A DNA stretch of 64,000 bases from the NCBI RefSeq assembly GCF_005221325.1, contig NZ_CP039888.1:62001-126000 (forward strand), in the 5' to 3' direction. The notes under the pieces were generated by a model. It had not been told where the DNA came from, made no database searches, and was given only the letters and a program-made list of their open reading frames with translations. Below are positions 18,252 to 28,095 of this stretch, one piece after another (within the stretch, counting starts at the first letter, position 1; each line of letters starts with the position of its first letter). This DNA comes from Agrobacterium tumefaciens (lineage in GTDB: Bacteria; Pseudomonadota; Alphaproteobacteria; Rhizobiales; Rhizobiaceae). Position numbers and translations under genes: made by a program.

Positions 18252-18375
18252 AGGGCACGGTTGAACCATTTTGAAAAAGTGGTTCAACACTCTTCCCGGC
18301 ACCAAAGCCGTAAAAAACCGTTATTTGGCGATTATCAAGCTTGTCTCTACTGTTTTTTCACGAAACAAGCATCGC

Positions 18376-19341
18376 ATGAGCGTTCCGAAAACCCATCCTT
18401 TCGATTTCGATCCCACTTATGGCATGCAGCGAGAGCAATTGCTCGCCATTACCCCGCCGGAAGCGCCGCCGGGCTTTGATGATTTCTGGAAGAAGCGCTG
18501 TCGCCGTGCGCTCGCGACAGATCCGCGACCGATGCTGCGCAGGAGCAAGTTAACGCACTCCCGCTGGCAGGTCCTCGATCTTTCCTATACATCCACCGAC
18601 GGCTTCCGTATCGGCGGATGGCTGCTTTTGCCGCGTGAGGGACAGGTGCGACGTGGTCTCGTCGTAGGCCATGGTTATGGTGGACGCGGAGAGCCCGATT
18701 TCGATGTGCCCGTGGAAGAGACAGCAGTGCTTTTTCCCTGTTTTCGCGGCCTTTCGCTCAGCGCCTGCCCGCCGATTTCGTCCGATCCGGCCCTTCATGT
18801 CCTCTACAATATCGACAGGAAAGACGACTATATCATCGGCGGCTGTGTCGATGATCTGTGGATCGCCGTGTCGACGCTTGTCACGCTTTATCCCTGGCTG
18901 GAAGGGCAGGTGGGATATAGCGGCATTAGCTTCGGCGGCGGCATTGGTGCTCTGGCGATCCCATATGACGAGCGCATTGACCGGGGCCATCTGGTTGTGC
19001 CGACCTTCGGCCACCGCCCATTCTGGTTGACGCTGCCCACCGTTGGCAGCGCGGATGCGGTTCAGACCTATCAGAAGACCCATGCCAATGTGTTCGAAAC
19101 CCTGCGCCTGTTCGATGCCGCCTGTGCCGCAGCCCGCATAAATGTGCCGATGCTGGTCGCGCCCGCGCTCTTCGATCCAGCCGTAGCACCGCCCTGCCAG
19201 TTTGCAGTGGCCAATGCTTTACCAAGCTCGAAATTTAATGAAATCTTCATCCTCGACGCCGGGCATTTCGATTACCCTGACAGCGCATCGCAAGATGCGG
19301 TCCATAAGGACAAGGTCAGACGGTTTTTCAAGGTGCCATGA
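18376..19341 (+). CDS. Acetyl-xylan-esterase-like (AXE1/CE7) alpha/beta hydrolase
   Basis: 321 residues. CE7-like features: FDDFWKKRCRRAL near the N-terminus, RGLVVGHGYGGRGEPD, RGLSLS where CE7 enzymes have RGQG, nucleophile Ser185 in GYSGISFGGG, the acid in APALFDPAVAPP and the histidine in DAGHFDYP. Family enzymes remove acetyl groups from sugars and cephalosporins; the altered RGxx segment makes the substrate uncertain. No signal peptide. It overlaps the next esterase gene by 4 nt, so the two are coupled. The start is uncertain because no site precedes ATG 18376; the frame opens at 18271. Confidence 0.78.
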   Translation: MSVPKTHPFDFDPTYGMQREQLLAITPPEAPPGFDDFWKKRCRRALATDPRPMLRRSKLTHSRWQVLDLSYTSTDGFRIGGWLLLPREGQVRRGLVVGHGYGGRGEPDFDVPVEETAVLFPCFRGLSLSACPPISSDPALHVLYNIDRKDDYIIGGCVDDLWIAVSTLVTLYPWLEGQVGYSGISFGGGIGALAIPYDERIDRGHLVVPTFGHRPFWLTLPTVGSADAVQTYQKTHANVFETLRLFDAACAAARINVPMLVAPALFDPAVAPPCQFAVANALPSSKFNEIFILDAGHFDYPDSASQDAVHKDKVRRFFKVP

Positions 19342-20066
19342 AACGCGAATATCTCCGCTGGTATAGTCACAGGCTCCATCGCGACATGGAGCTCCTGATA
19401 TTCGGTCATGCCGGCGCGAAGGTGCTGATGTTCCCGACACGCGACGGGCGCTTTTTCGAATATGAGGAGTTGGGCATCGTCGCGAGCCTTTCCGACAAGC
19501 TGGAGGCCGGCCATCTCCAGCTTTATTGTATCGAGGGGCTGGCACGGGAAAGTTTTTACGCGGGCCATCACCACCCCGCCGACCGTGTGCGCCGTCATGC
19601 CGCACTTGAGGCCTATATTCTCAACGAAGTGCTGCCGTTGATGGCCCAGAAAAATCCTGATGGCAGCACCATTGTGCACGGCTGCAGCCTCGGTGCCTTT
19701 CAGGCCGCCAGCCTCGTCTTCCGCCACCCGCATCTCTTCACCAAGCTCGTCGCCTTTTCCGGCCGCTATGACCTGACGATGAGGGTGGAATCCTTCGGCG
19801 ACCTGTTCGACGGCTATTATGACGACGACGTCTATTTCCACATGCCGAGCCACTTTCTGCCCGGCCTAGCCTGCCCCTTCCGGCTGGAACAACTGCGCCG
19901 CATCGACATGGTCTTCACTATCGGCGATGCCGACCCTTTTCTGGACAACAATCATCATTTGAGCCGCCTGCTTTCAGACAAGCAGGTGGGGCATCAGATG
20001 CATGTCTGGGAAGGGCGCGCCCATCGGGCCGGCGCCTGGCGGAAGATGGCAGCACTTTATATTTGA
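19338..20066 (+). CDS. Esterase D-type alpha/beta hydrolase
   Basis: 242 residues of the putative-esterase family. Nucleophile Ser117 sits in HGCSLGAFQA, the acid in FTIGDADPFLD and the histidine in WEGRAHRAGAWRKM. The start codon overlaps the stop of the preceding hydrolase (ATGA), so both are made together. No signal peptide. Role unknown; the pairing suggests successive deacylation of one compound. Confidence 0.78.
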   Translation: MKREYLRWYSHRLHRDMELLIFGHAGAKVLMFPTRDGRFFEYEELGIVASLSDKLEAGHLQLYCIEGLARESFYAGHHHPADRVRRHAALEAYILNEVLPLMAQKNPDGSTIVHGCSLGAFQAASLVFRHPHLFTKLVAFSGRYDLTMRVESFGDLFDGYYDDDVYFHMPSHFLPGLACPFRLEQLRRIDMVFTIGDADPFLDNNHHLSRLLSDKQVGHQMHVWEGRAHRAGAWRKMAALYI

Positions 20067-20078
20067 GCGGCGGGCATT

Positions 20079-20108
20079 AAAAAAGCCGGAGACAGCTCCG
20101 GCTTTTTT
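20079..20108. terminator. Bidirectional terminator between the esterase gene and pgi
   Basis: GCCGGAG-acag-CTCCGGC with six A before and six T after, serving both converging genes. Confidence 0.9.
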
Positions 20109-20119
20109 GAAGGGTAACG

Positions 20120-21745
20120 TCAGCCAGCCAGACCCGCCAGCGCCTTCACCAGCCCCTGTGTCGAGCTGTCATGACCGGCAGCACTTTCCTTGCCTTCAAT
20201 GACGGGAAGCAGGCCGGTTGCCAGTTCCTTGCCAAGCTCCACGCCCCACTGATCAAAGGAGTTGATGCGGAACAGCACGCCTTCGACGAAAACACGATGT
20301 TCGTAGAGCGCGATGAGGCGGCCAAGCGCAAAAGGTGTCAGCTTGTCGTAAACGAAGGTGATGGACGGGCGGTTGCCGGTGAAGACGCGGTGCGGGGCGA
20401 TAAAGTCGGCGAGTTTGTCTTCCATGCCCTTGGAGGTGAGCTGGGCTTTCGCCTCGGCAAGCGTGCGTCCCTTCATCAGCGCTTCCGACTGCGCCAGGCA
20501 ATTGGCGATGAGAAGCTGGTGCTGGTGGCGCAGTTCCGGCTCGAAGCCATTGGCGGCGATCATGAATTCCGCCGGAATGACGCTCGTGCCCTGGTGGATG
20601 AGCTGATAGAAGGCGTGCTGGCCGTTGGTGCCGGGTTCGCCCCAGACGACCGGACCGGACTGGCCTTCGACCGGCGTGCCGTCGATGGTGACACCCTTGC
20701 CGTTCGATTCCATGTCCAACTGCTGCAGATAGGCCGGAAAACGCGACAGGCGCTGGTCGTAGGGCAGGATTGCCCGCGTGGAATAGTTCAGCACGTTGCG
20801 GTTATAAAAACCGATGAGGCCGAGCAGCATCGGAAGGTTTTCGCGGATCGGTGCCTCGCGGAAATGCCTGTCCATGGCATGCGCACCATCCAGGAACTTG
20901 CCGAAATTATCCGGGCCGATGGCGATCATCAGCGGCAGGCCGATGGCCGACCAGATCGAATAACGTCCGCCAACCCAGTCCCAGAAACCGAAGATGCGGT
21001 CGCTTTCGATCCCGAAGGCGGCGACCTTGTCCAGCGCGGTGGAAACGGCTGCGAAATGATGCTTGACGGCGCTTTCACCCAGCTTTTCGGCAATGAAGCG
21101 ACGCGCGGTGGCGGCATTCGTCATCGTCTCGATGGTGGTGAAGGTTTTCGAGGCCACGATGAAGAGCGAGGTTTCCGGATCGATGAGCTTCAGCGTATCG
21201 GCAATATGCGCGCCGTCGATATTGGAAACGAAATGGGCGCGTGGGCCGTCATGGAAAGGCGCGAGCGCCAGCGTTGCCATGACCGGGCCGAGATCGGAAC
21301 CGCCGATGCCGATATTGACGATGTCGGTGATCTTCTTGCCGGTCGCGCCTTTGAGCGAGCCGGAACGGATCGCATCGGCAAACTTGCCCATGGCGGCGAG
21401 AACGCCGTTCACGTCAGGCATCACATCCTTGCCGTCCACGAGTACCGGCGCGTTGGAACGATTGCGCAGCGCGGTATGCAGCACGGCGCGGTCTTCGGTG
21501 AAGTTGATGGCCTTGCCGGAGAACATCTCCTCGCGCTTGGCCTCGACACCGCCTTCGCGCGCCAGCTGTTCGAGGAGCGTGACGATCTCCTCGTTGACGG
21601 CGCATTTGGAGTAATCCATCAGCAAGTCATCGAATTTGACGCTGAAACGGCTGAATCTCTTGTCGTCGGCCGCAAAAGCGGCGCGCAGATCGGTTGCGGC
21701 TGTGCTGCTTGCCGTTGCTTTCAGTTTTTCGATGGTGGCCTGCAT
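20120..21745 (-). CDS. pgi: Glucose-6-phosphate isomerase
   Basis: 541 residues, normal length. Interconverts glucose-6-phosphate and fructose-6-phosphate. Conserved blocks: [54 protein letters not shown] and the C-terminal QWGVELGK. It is the only gene of this stretch on the minus strand together with fadD; a GAGGAG site precedes the start. A very long open frame runs opposite it but is a codon-bias shadow. Confidence 0.97.
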   Translation of the reverse strand: MQATIEKLKATASSTAATDLRAAFAADDKRFSRFSVKFDDLLMDYSKCAVNEEIVTLLEQLAREGGVEAKREEMFSGKAINFTEDRAVLHTALRNRSNAPVLVDGKDVMPDVNGVLAAMGKFADAIRSGSLKGATGKKITDIVNIGIGGSDLGPVMATLALAPFHDGPRAHFVSNIDGAHIADTLKLIDPETSLFIVASKTFTTIETMTNAATARRFIAEKLGESAVKHHFAAVSTALDKVAAFGIESDRIFGFWDWVGGRYSIWSAIGLPLMIAIGPDNFGKFLDGAHAMDRHFREAPIRENLPMLLGLIGFYNRNVLNYSTRAILPYDQRLSRFPAYLQQLDMESNGKGVTIDGTPVEGQSGPVVWGEPGTNGQHAFYQLIHQGTSVIPAEFMIAANGFEPELRHQHQLLIANCLAQSEALMKGRTLAEAKAQLTSKGMEDKLADFIAPHRVFTGNRPSITFVYDKLTPFALGRLIALYEHRVFVEGVLFRINSFDQWGVELGKELATGLLPVIEGKESAAGHDSSTQGLVKALAGLAG

Positions 21746-21847
21746 CTCATGCTCCTCGGCTTCCGTGGAAGGATGAGGAAACTATTCTTTTTCCGACGGC
21801 CAAATCAAGGCGACTTCGATAAAAGAAAAGGGCCGGGATAAAAGAAA

Positions 21848-21867
21848 AGAGCCGGTCGCCCGGCTCT
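21848..21867 (-). terminator. Terminator after fadD
   Basis: On the minus strand AGAGCCGG-gcga-CCGGCTCT followed by TTTTCTTT. Confidence 0.75.
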
Positions 21868-21875
21868 CTCTTCGT

Positions 21876-23588
21876 TCAGTTCAGATTGCGCAATTCGCGC
21901 CGCAAAATCTTGCCGACATTCGATTTCGGCAGCTCGGTGCGGAACTCGATGATTTTCGGCCGCTTGTAGTTCGTCAGGTTCTTGGCACAGAAGGCCTTGA
22001 GTTCCGCTTCCGTCAGGGACTGGTCCTTCTTGACGACGAAAAGCTTGACGGTTTCGCCGGAATGCTCGTCCGGAACGCCGATTGCGGCGCATTCCAGGAC
22101 GCCGGGATGGCTGGCGGCAACTTCCTCAACCTCGTTCGGATAGACGTTGAAGCCGGAAACGAGGATCATGTCCTTCTTGCGGTCGACAATCTTGGTGTAA
22201 CCGCGCTCGTCCATGAACCCCATGTCGCCGGAGCGGAAGAAACCGTCTGCCGTCATGGCTTTTGCAGTTTCATCAGGCCGCTGCCAGTAACCGGCCATGA
22301 CCTGTGGGCCGCGAATGCAGATTTCGCCGACTTCGCCTGTTGGCAGGCTGTTGCCGTCCTCGTCGCGAATATCGATCTCGGTCGAGGAGATGGGCAGGCC
22401 AATGGTGCCGCTGAACTCCGTGGAATCGAGACGGTTGACGGTGGCAACCGGGGATGTCTCGGAAAGGCCGTAACCCTCGGCGATGGGGCAGCCCACGATG
22501 GAAAGCCAGCGTTCCGCGACGGGTCTTTGCACCGCCATGCCGCCGCCGAGAACCAGAATGAGCGACGACAGATCGAGCTTGCGGAAGTCCTCATTGTTCA
22601 TCAGCGCATTAAAAAGCGTGTTGATGCCGGGGAAAACATGCGGCTGATAATGCGACAGCTCCTTAACAAAGCCGGGAATATCGCGTGGATTGGCGATCAG
22701 CAGATTGTGGCCGCCGAGCGCAATGCCCATCAGCGAATTCACCGTCAGCGCGAAGATGTGGCAAAGCGGCAGCGCGCAGATGAAGTTCAGAACTTCCGGG
22801 CGATCCTTGCGGCCGTTGAAGGCGGCGTCCAGCCACAGGCTGATCTGCGCCTTGTTGGCGAGAAGATTGGCATGGGTGAGAACCGCGCCCTTGGATACAC
22901 CCGTCGTTCCACCGGTATATTGCAGGAAGGCGATGTCCTGCGCCGTAAGGCTGACGGGCTTCAAGGAAGCTCCCTGGCCTTCCTTCAACATGGCCTTGAA
23001 GCTGATCGAGCCGGGAATGGCATAGGCAGGCACCAGCTTCTTTACCTTGCGAACCACCAGATTGACGATATGCCCCTTGAGGCCGAGCAGATCGCCCATC
23101 GCGGCGACGACCACATGCCGCACCGCGCTTTTCGGCGCCGCCTGCTGCGCCACATGGGCGAAGTTTTCCAGCACGAACAGGGCTTTTGCGCCGGAATCCT
23201 TGAGCTGGTGCTCCAGTTCGCGCGGTGTGTAGAGCGGGTTGACATTGACCACGATCATGCCCGCCCGCAGAATTCCATAAACCGCAACGGCATTTTGCAG
23301 GATGTTCGGCATCATCACCGCGACCCTGTCGCCTTTTTCCAGTCCTCTGGATTGCAGCCAGGCGGCGACCGCGCGGGTGTCAGCGTCGAGCTCCCGGTAG
23401 GTCAGGGATTTTCCCATGCTGGAAAAGGCCTTGCGGTCGGCAAATTGCTTGCAGCTCTTTTCGAGAAGGTCGACGAGGGAGGCATTTGCCGAGACGGGAA
23501 TCTCTGAAGGCACGCCCGGCGGATAGGATGCCAGCCAGCGCTTGGCAACACCGACATTTTCGGGATGTCCCAGGGACAATTCACTCAT
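21876..23588 (-). CDS. fadD: Long-chain fatty acyl-CoA synthetase
   Basis: 570 residues of the adenylate-forming ligase family, activating fatty acids for beta-oxidation or lipid reuse. Present: the P-loop YTGGTTGVSKGAVLTHANL, EGYGLSETSP, the hinge DRKKDMILVSGFNVYP (with the FadD signature region ahead, DGFFRSGDMG) and the catalytic lysine in SNVGKILRREL. Peripheral membrane enzyme by family. A LiuR-like operator lies about 230 bp upstream of its start. Confidence 0.95.
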   Translation of the reverse strand: MSELSLGHPENVGVAKRWLASYPPGVPSEIPVSANASLVDLLEKSCKQFADRKAFSSMGKSLTYRELDADTRAVAAWLQSRGLEKGDRVAVMMPNILQNAVAVYGILRAGMIVVNVNPLYTPRELEHQLKDSGAKALFVLENFAHVAQQAAPKSAVRHVVVAAMGDLLGLKGHIVNLVVRKVKKLVPAYAIPGSISFKAMLKEGQGASLKPVSLTAQDIAFLQYTGGTTGVSKGAVLTHANLLANKAQISLWLDAAFNGRKDRPEVLNFICALPLCHIFALTVNSLMGIALGGHNLLIANPRDIPGFVKELSHYQPHVFPGINTLFNALMNNEDFRKLDLSSLILVLGGGMAVQRPVAERWLSIVGCPIAEGYGLSETSPVATVNRLDSTEFSGTIGLPISSTEIDIRDEDGNSLPTGEVGEICIRGPQVMAGYWQRPDETAKAMTADGFFRSGDMGFMDERGYTKIVDRKKDMILVSGFNVYPNEVEEVAASHPGVLECAAIGVPDEHSGETVKLFVVKKDQSLTEAELKAFCAKNLTNYKRPKIIEFRTELPKSNVGKILRRELRNLN

Positions 23589-23815
23589 GCTGCTCCTCCC
23601 AGAGTCTTTGTCGCGCCGCGCGTTCCATGAAACGCAAAGGGGGCGCTTTGTGCTGCCTGATATTCACGAGGCTCCCGCATCAACCGGCATATCCGGCCGG
23701 GCTGAGGGAACTTCATGTGGCGTCACCGGATCGACCGCTCCTCTCGCTCCCCGGTGACGAATGATAGACTTGTAATCCCTTGACGTCCATCACATCGGTA
23801 AAGCCTATTTAACTC

Positions 23816-23830
23816 TAACGTAAACGTCAA
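23816..23830. promoter_or_regulatory. LiuR/TetR-like operator in the fadD upstream region
   Basis: TAACGTAAACGTCAA, complement TTGACGTTTACGTTA. This resembles the site recalled for LiuR, a MerR-type regulator of acyl-CoA and branched-chain degradation genes. A related GTAAACGT core lies before the nitronate monooxygenase gene. Confidence 0.45.
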
Positions 23831-23900
23831 TATTGCTGCCGCACATCTCGCAGTCTCGTGAATGAAAACCATATTCGGTCGGGGATTTTGACTTTAATCC

Positions 23901-23915
23901 TGATTTGAGCGATCA
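23901..23915. promoter_or_regulatory. RirA-type iron-responsive (IRO) box ahead of the iron ABC ATPase
   Basis: TGATTTGAGCGATCA, exact TGA-N9-TCA form, 31 bp before the start codon. Confidence 0.45.
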
Positions 23916-23946
23916 ACATAATTCGCAAAGCAGGGCAGGATTGGAA

Positions 23947-24996
23947 ATGGCAGGCAGCGCAGCGCTTGAACTGAAATCGGTGGGAAAAAGATTCGGCGAT
24001 ACGGATGTTCTGTCCGATATCGATCTTGCCGTTGAACGTGGCGAAATTATTTGTCTGGTGGGACGCTCCGGCTGTGGAAAATCGACTTTGCTGCGCATCG
24101 TGGCCGGCGTTGAAACGCCGGATCGCGGCAGCGTTTCCCTAAATGGCAATGTCGTTGCCGGGTCCGCTGCCTTTGTTGAGCCGGAAAAGCGCAATATCGG
24201 TTTCGTTTTTCAGGACTACGCGCTGTTCCCGCATCTGACCGTGGAGCAGAACGTCATGTTCGGTCTCCGGTCGCTGCCGAAGGCGGAGGCGCGTCGCCGC
24301 GCTGCGGAAATGATCGAGCACGTTCATCTGCAGGAGCTGGCTAAACGTTATCCGCATACGCTTTCGGGCGGGGAGCAGCAGCGCGTGGCGCTCGCCCGCG
24401 CGCTCGCACCGCAGCCCGGCCTGCTGCTGATGGATGAGCCCTTTTCCAATCTGGACCGCGGATTGCGCGACAATGTGCGCGAGGAAACGCTGGGGCTTCT
24501 GCGGCAACTGGGCACCACGGCGATCATGGTCACCCATGACCCGGAAGAGGCGCTGTCGGCAGGGGACCGTGTGGTGCTGATGCAGCGTGGGCGCATCGTT
24601 CAGAGCGGTACGGGTTACGAAATCCACGACAATCCAAAAACCCGCTATGCCGCCGATTTTTTCTGCGCTTTCAACAAGATCGAAGGCCGGGTGAAACAGG
24701 GCCGCGTCGAAACGCCGCTCGGACTGCTGGGCGATGCCTCCGATCTGCCTGATGGCCTTGCCGCGATCGCCTATGTTCGTCCGAACGCAATTTTGATCAT
24801 CGAGGATAGCGCCGTCAAAGAAGGCATTGCCGGCGAAATATCGAGCCGTGTCTTTCTCGGCGAGATCGAGCAGCTTGGCATAGCCGTGCCTGGACTGCCG
24901 TCCGATCTGCGGGTCAGGACGATGCAGCGCACGCCCGCCAGAACCAAGGCCGTGCGCTTTGGCATCGATCCCAAGGGGGTCCTCATATTTACCTGA
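23947..24996 (+). CDS. fbpC: Ferric iron ABC transporter, ATP-binding protein (FbpC-like)
   Basis: 349 residues. Walker A GRSGCGKST, signature LSGGEQQRVALARAL, Walker B LLLMDEPFSNLD, switch region VTHDPEEAL, and a C-terminal regulatory domain of FbpC length. It powers the permease at 26240. ATG 23947 follows AGGA by 6 nt. The gene order ATPase, binding protein, permease is unusual, and a second possible promoter lies between this gene and the binding-protein gene. Confidence 0.88.
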   Translation: MAGSAALELKSVGKRFGDTDVLSDIDLAVERGEIICLVGRSGCGKSTLLRIVAGVETPDRGSVSLNGNVVAGSAAFVEPEKRNIGFVFQDYALFPHLTVEQNVMFGLRSLPKAEARRRAAEMIEHVHLQELAKRYPHTLSGGEQQRVALARALAPQPGLLLMDEPFSNLDRGLRDNVREETLGLLRQLGTTAIMVTHDPEEALSAGDRVVLMQRGRIVQSGTGYEIHDNPKTRYAADFFCAFNKIEGRVKQGRVETPLGLLGDASDLPDGLAAIAYVRPNAILIIEDSAVKEGIAGEISSRVFLGEIEQLGIAVPGLPSDLRVRTMQRTPARTKAVRFGIDPKGVLIFT

Positions 24997-25085
24997 AGTT
25001 GAATTAGCGGATTGTTGTTTTTATTCCCTGCCTTGTTTTCAACTCTTGGTGATCAAAGGCGTGCGAAAAACCACGAAATAAAACT

Positions 25086-25100
25086 TGATTTGGACCGTCA
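25086..25100. promoter_or_regulatory. RirA-type iron-responsive box ahead of fbpA
   Basis: TGATTTGGACCGTCA, TGA-N9-TCA, sharing TGATTTG with the box at 23901. It sits 50 bp before the start of fbpA. Confidence 0.45.
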
Positions 25101-25150
25101 TGTATGATGTTTGCTCCCCCTATTGCCGCTATCGGAGAGGGAGACACTAT

Positions 25151-26167
25151 ATGACGAAATTTACTCGATTTGCCCTGCTTGCCAGCACTGTTGCCTTTGC
25201 CGCCGGAACGGTGAACGCCGCTGAGCTCAACATCTATACAACCCGCGAGCCGGGCCTGATCCAGCCCCTGCTGGAATCCTTCACGGCTTCGAGCGGCGTC
25301 AAGGTCAACACCGTGTTCCTCAAGGACGGTCTTGCCGAGCGCGTTCTGAGCGAGGGCGCCAGCTCGCCTGCCGACGTTCTGATGACGGTTGATGCCGGTA
25401 ATCTCGTTGATCTCGCCGAAAAGGGTGTCACCCAGCCGGTCGAATCCGAGACGTTGACCAAGGCTGTTCCCGCTGAGCTTCGCGATGCCAAGGGTCACTG
25501 GTTCGCACTCTCCATGCGCGCCCGCGTTCTTTATGCGGCGAAGGACGTCGATCTCGCTTCCTTCAATTATGAAGATCTGGCGGATGCGAAGTGGAAGGGC
25601 AAGGTCTGCATTCGCGCCGGCCAGCATCCCTACAACACGGCGCTGTTTGCCGATTACATCGCCCATTATGGCGCGGCGGATACCGAAAAGTGGCTTGCCG
25701 GCGTCAAGGAAAACCTTGCCCGCAAGGCCGGCGGCGGCGACCGTGACGTTGCCAAGGACATTCTCGGCGGCATTTGCGATATCGGCATTGCCAACTCCTA
25801 TTATGTCGGCCTGATGCGCTCGGGCAAGGGCGGCGAGGAGCAGGTGAAGTGGGGCGATGCCATCAAGGTGGTTCTGCCGACCTTCAAGAATGGCGGCACA
25901 CAGGTCAACATCAGCGGCGCGGCTGTGGCCAAGAACGCTCCGAACAAGGCGGAAGCCGTCAAGCTTCTGGAATATCTCGTCTCGGACGAAGCCCAGAAGA
26001 TCTATGCCGAAGCCAACTACGAATATCCGGTCAAGCAGGGTGCGGCTCTCAACGAGATCATCGCTTCCTTCGGCACGCTGAAGGTCGATAGCAAGCCGCT
26101 CACGGAAATCGTCTCGCACCGCAAGCAGGCGAGCGAACTGGTCGACAAGGTCGGTTTCGACAAGTAA
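25151..26167 (+). CDS. fbpA: Periplasmic ferric iron-binding protein (FbpA-like)
   Basis: 338 residues. Signal peptide MTKFTRFALLASTVAFAAG ends at VNA-AELNIYTTREP. The mature protein follows the FbpA pattern (LKDGLAERVLSEGASSPADV, IRAGQHPYNTALFADYIAH) and has the adjacent tyrosines NSYYVGLM that coordinate Fe(III) in this family. It delivers iron to the permease encoded next. ATG 25151 lies after GGGAG. Confidence 0.9.
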   Translation: MTKFTRFALLASTVAFAAGTVNAAELNIYTTREPGLIQPLLESFTASSGVKVNTVFLKDGLAERVLSEGASSPADVLMTVDAGNLVDLAEKGVTQPVESETLTKAVPAELRDAKGHWFALSMRARVLYAAKDVDLASFNYEDLADAKWKGKVCIRAGQHPYNTALFADYIAHYGAADTEKWLAGVKENLARKAGGGDRDVAKDILGGICDIGIANSYYVGLMRSGKGGEEQVKWGDAIKVVLPTFKNGGTQVNISGAAVAKNAPNKAEAVKLLEYLVSDEAQKIYAEANYEYPVKQGAALNEIIASFGTLKVDSKPLTEIVSHRKQASELVDKVGFDK

Positions 26168-26239
26168 GGCCAGTCGAAGATAACAAGATGGAAGGCGTTC
26201 GCACCCGCGGGCGCCTTTCCGTGTATTTTCCAGAAGCAC

Positions 26240-27916
26240 ATGAATCCAGACGCCATTCAACCATTGACACCCCGGGCGAGAGCCAGGTTTTCCTCCACCT
26301 TCTGGTGGCTGGGCCTTTCGTTGCTGGCGGTCTGTGGCGCCATGGTGCCGGTTCTGGCGCTTGTTTCGCAGGCGATGCAGGGCTCGGAAGGCCTGTGGGA
26401 TCATCTCGGCGCGACCGTGCTCTGGACGGCCCTGCCGGATACGGCGATCCTTCTTGCCGGTGTCGGGCTGCTGGCCGGTGTGGTGGGAACCTCTGCCGCC
26501 TGGCTGGTCACCGCCTATGATTTTCCCGGCCGCAGACTATTGGAATGGGCGTTGCTACTGCCACTGGCCATGCCCACCTACATCGTCGCTTACGCCTATC
26601 TCGATATTCTGCATCCGATCGGGCCGGTGCAGGGCGCGATCCGGTGGCTGCTCGGTTACTCCAGCCCGCGCGAATTCCGGTTGCCGGACATAAGGTCGAC
26701 GGTAGGCTGCATTATCCTTCTCGGCTTCGTGCTATTCCCCTATGTTTATATTCCCGTGCGCGCCATGTTCCTGACGCAGGCAGGCAACCTGCTGGAGGCG
26801 GCCCGCACGCTCGGCGTTTCCCGGCGCGCGGCTTTTTTCAAGGTGGCGGTGCCGCTGGCGCGCCCGGCAATCGCGGTCGGCGTCAGCCTCGCGCTGATGG
26901 AGGCGCTGAACGATATCGGCGCTTCGGAATTTTTGGGCGTCCGCACTCTCACGGTTTCGGTTTACACCACCTGGGTCACGAAATCGGACCTGCCGGGTGC
27001 GGCGCAGATTGCGCTGTCCATGCTGTTCATCGTTGTCGCCCTCGTGGCGTTGGAGCGCTGGGCGCGGCGCAAGCAGCGCTATTCGGTTTCCGCGCAGAAA
27101 AGCCGGGAACTGGAGCCGCTGCGGCTGGCAGGCCTCAAGGGCTGGATCGCATTTACACTCGGCAGCCTGCCGGTTCTGATCGGCTTCGTGGGACCGGCGA
27201 GCTATCTCGTCATCGAGGCATGGAAGCGGTTCCGCTTCAGCGGGCTCTCTGCCCGTTTTGCTGATGAGGCCTTGAACACCATCGTCTTTGCCGGGCTGGC
27301 GACGCTGATCACCCTGATCCTCGGTCTTGCGGTCGCTTATGCCATGCGCCTTGCGCCGGGGCGTCTGTCGCTCTGGTCTTACCGCCTCTCGACGGTGGGT
27401 TATGCGGCCCCCGGCACGGTCATCGCCATCGGCGTGCTGATTGCGCTTGGCGGCTTCGACCGCTTCGTCGATCAGACCATGCGCGACTGGTTCGACATTT
27501 CCACCGGCCTCGTCTTCATAGGCAGTGGCGCGGCCCTCATCTATGCCTATTCCGCCCGTTTCCTCACCATTGCGGCGGGCGGTGTCGATGCGGGGCTCAG
27601 CCGCATCCCGCATTCCTTCGATCACGCCTCGCGCACGCTTGGGCGATCCGCGACCCAGACCTTCCGCCAGATTCATCTGCCGCTTTCCAAGGCCTCGCTG
27701 GCGGCGGCGGCACTGCTGATCTTCGTCGATTGCGTCAAGGAACTTCCCGCCACGCTCCTGCTTCGCCCGCTCAATTTCGAAACCTTCGCAACCCATCTTT
27801 ATGGCGAAGCGGCACGCGGAACCTATGAGGAGGCGTCTATCGCAGCGCTGGCGATTGTCGTCATCGGCATGCTTCCTGTGGTGTTGCTTGCGAGGATCGG
27901 CCGGCGCAAGGGCTGA
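26240..27916 (+). CDS. fbpB: Ferric iron ABC transporter permease (FbpB-like, fused double domain)
   Basis: 558 residues, about twelve membrane helices. This is two permease domains in one chain, as in FbpB/SfuB proteins. Coupling loops appear twice: EAARTLGVSRRAAFFKVAVP near residue 185 and the DHASRTLGRSATQTF segment near 460. It completes the iron importer with the ATPase and binding protein upstream. ATG 26240 is the first start in frame; its ribosome binding site is weak. Confidence 0.9.
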   Translation: MNPDAIQPLTPRARARFSSTFWWLGLSLLAVCGAMVPVLALVSQAMQGSEGLWDHLGATVLWTALPDTAILLAGVGLLAGVVGTSAAWLVTAYDFPGRRLLEWALLLPLAMPTYIVAYAYLDILHPIGPVQGAIRWLLGYSSPREFRLPDIRSTVGCIILLGFVLFPYVYIPVRAMFLTQAGNLLEAARTLGVSRRAAFFKVAVPLARPAIAVGVSLALMEALNDIGASEFLGVRTLTVSVYTTWVTKSDLPGAAQIALSMLFIVVALVALERWARRKQRYSVSAQKSRELEPLRLAGLKGWIAFTLGSLPVLIGFVGPASYLVIEAWKRFRFSGLSARFADEALNTIVFAGLATLITLILGLAVAYAMRLAPGRLSLWSYRLSTVGYAAPGTVIAIGVLIALGGFDRFVDQTMRDWFDISTGLVFIGSGAALIYAYSARFLTIAAGGVDAGLSRIPHSFDHASRTLGRSATQTFRQIHLPLSKASLAAAALLIFVDCVKELPATLLLRPLNFETFATHLYGEAARGTYEEASIAALAIVVIGMLPVVLLARIGRRKG

Positions 27917-28015
27917 TATCCACGTCTGCCCTCACAAATGACGGGTCTGAAACTGTGCGAGAAGCCAATAAGCTTCAAATCCGCCCCGAAAACGACAAGC
28001 ATCCCGCCTTAATCC

Positions 28016-28030
28016 TGATGTAAACACTCA
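28016..28030. promoter_or_regulatory. RirA-type iron-responsive box ahead of the siderophore receptor
   Basis: TGATGTAAACACTCA, TGA-N9-TCA. It is the third such site in the iron region, each directly upstream of an iron-uptake unit. Confidence 0.5.
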
Positions 28031-28095
28031 TCTTAATTGAGGTGCTGCGGCCCGTCGGATATGGACATCGGCCGCTATCTGTTTCGGGGCATATC

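Larger units (their letters stand above)
23589..23946. other. Divergent intergenic region between fadD and the iron transporter
   Basis: About 360 bp with no gene. It holds the promoters of both flanking units, including the LiuR-like site (23816-23830) and a TGA-N9-TCA site (23901-23915). Small open frames here lack ribosome binding sites. Confidence 0.6.

Noticed and set aside
20171..21841. 556-codon open frame opposite pgi
   Set aside because: Shadow of high-GC codon bias on the strand opposite a fully conserved gene; no recognisable protein features.
22062..23507. 481-codon open frame opposite fadD
   Set aside because: Antisense shadow; composition is His/Arg/Gln-rich without domains.
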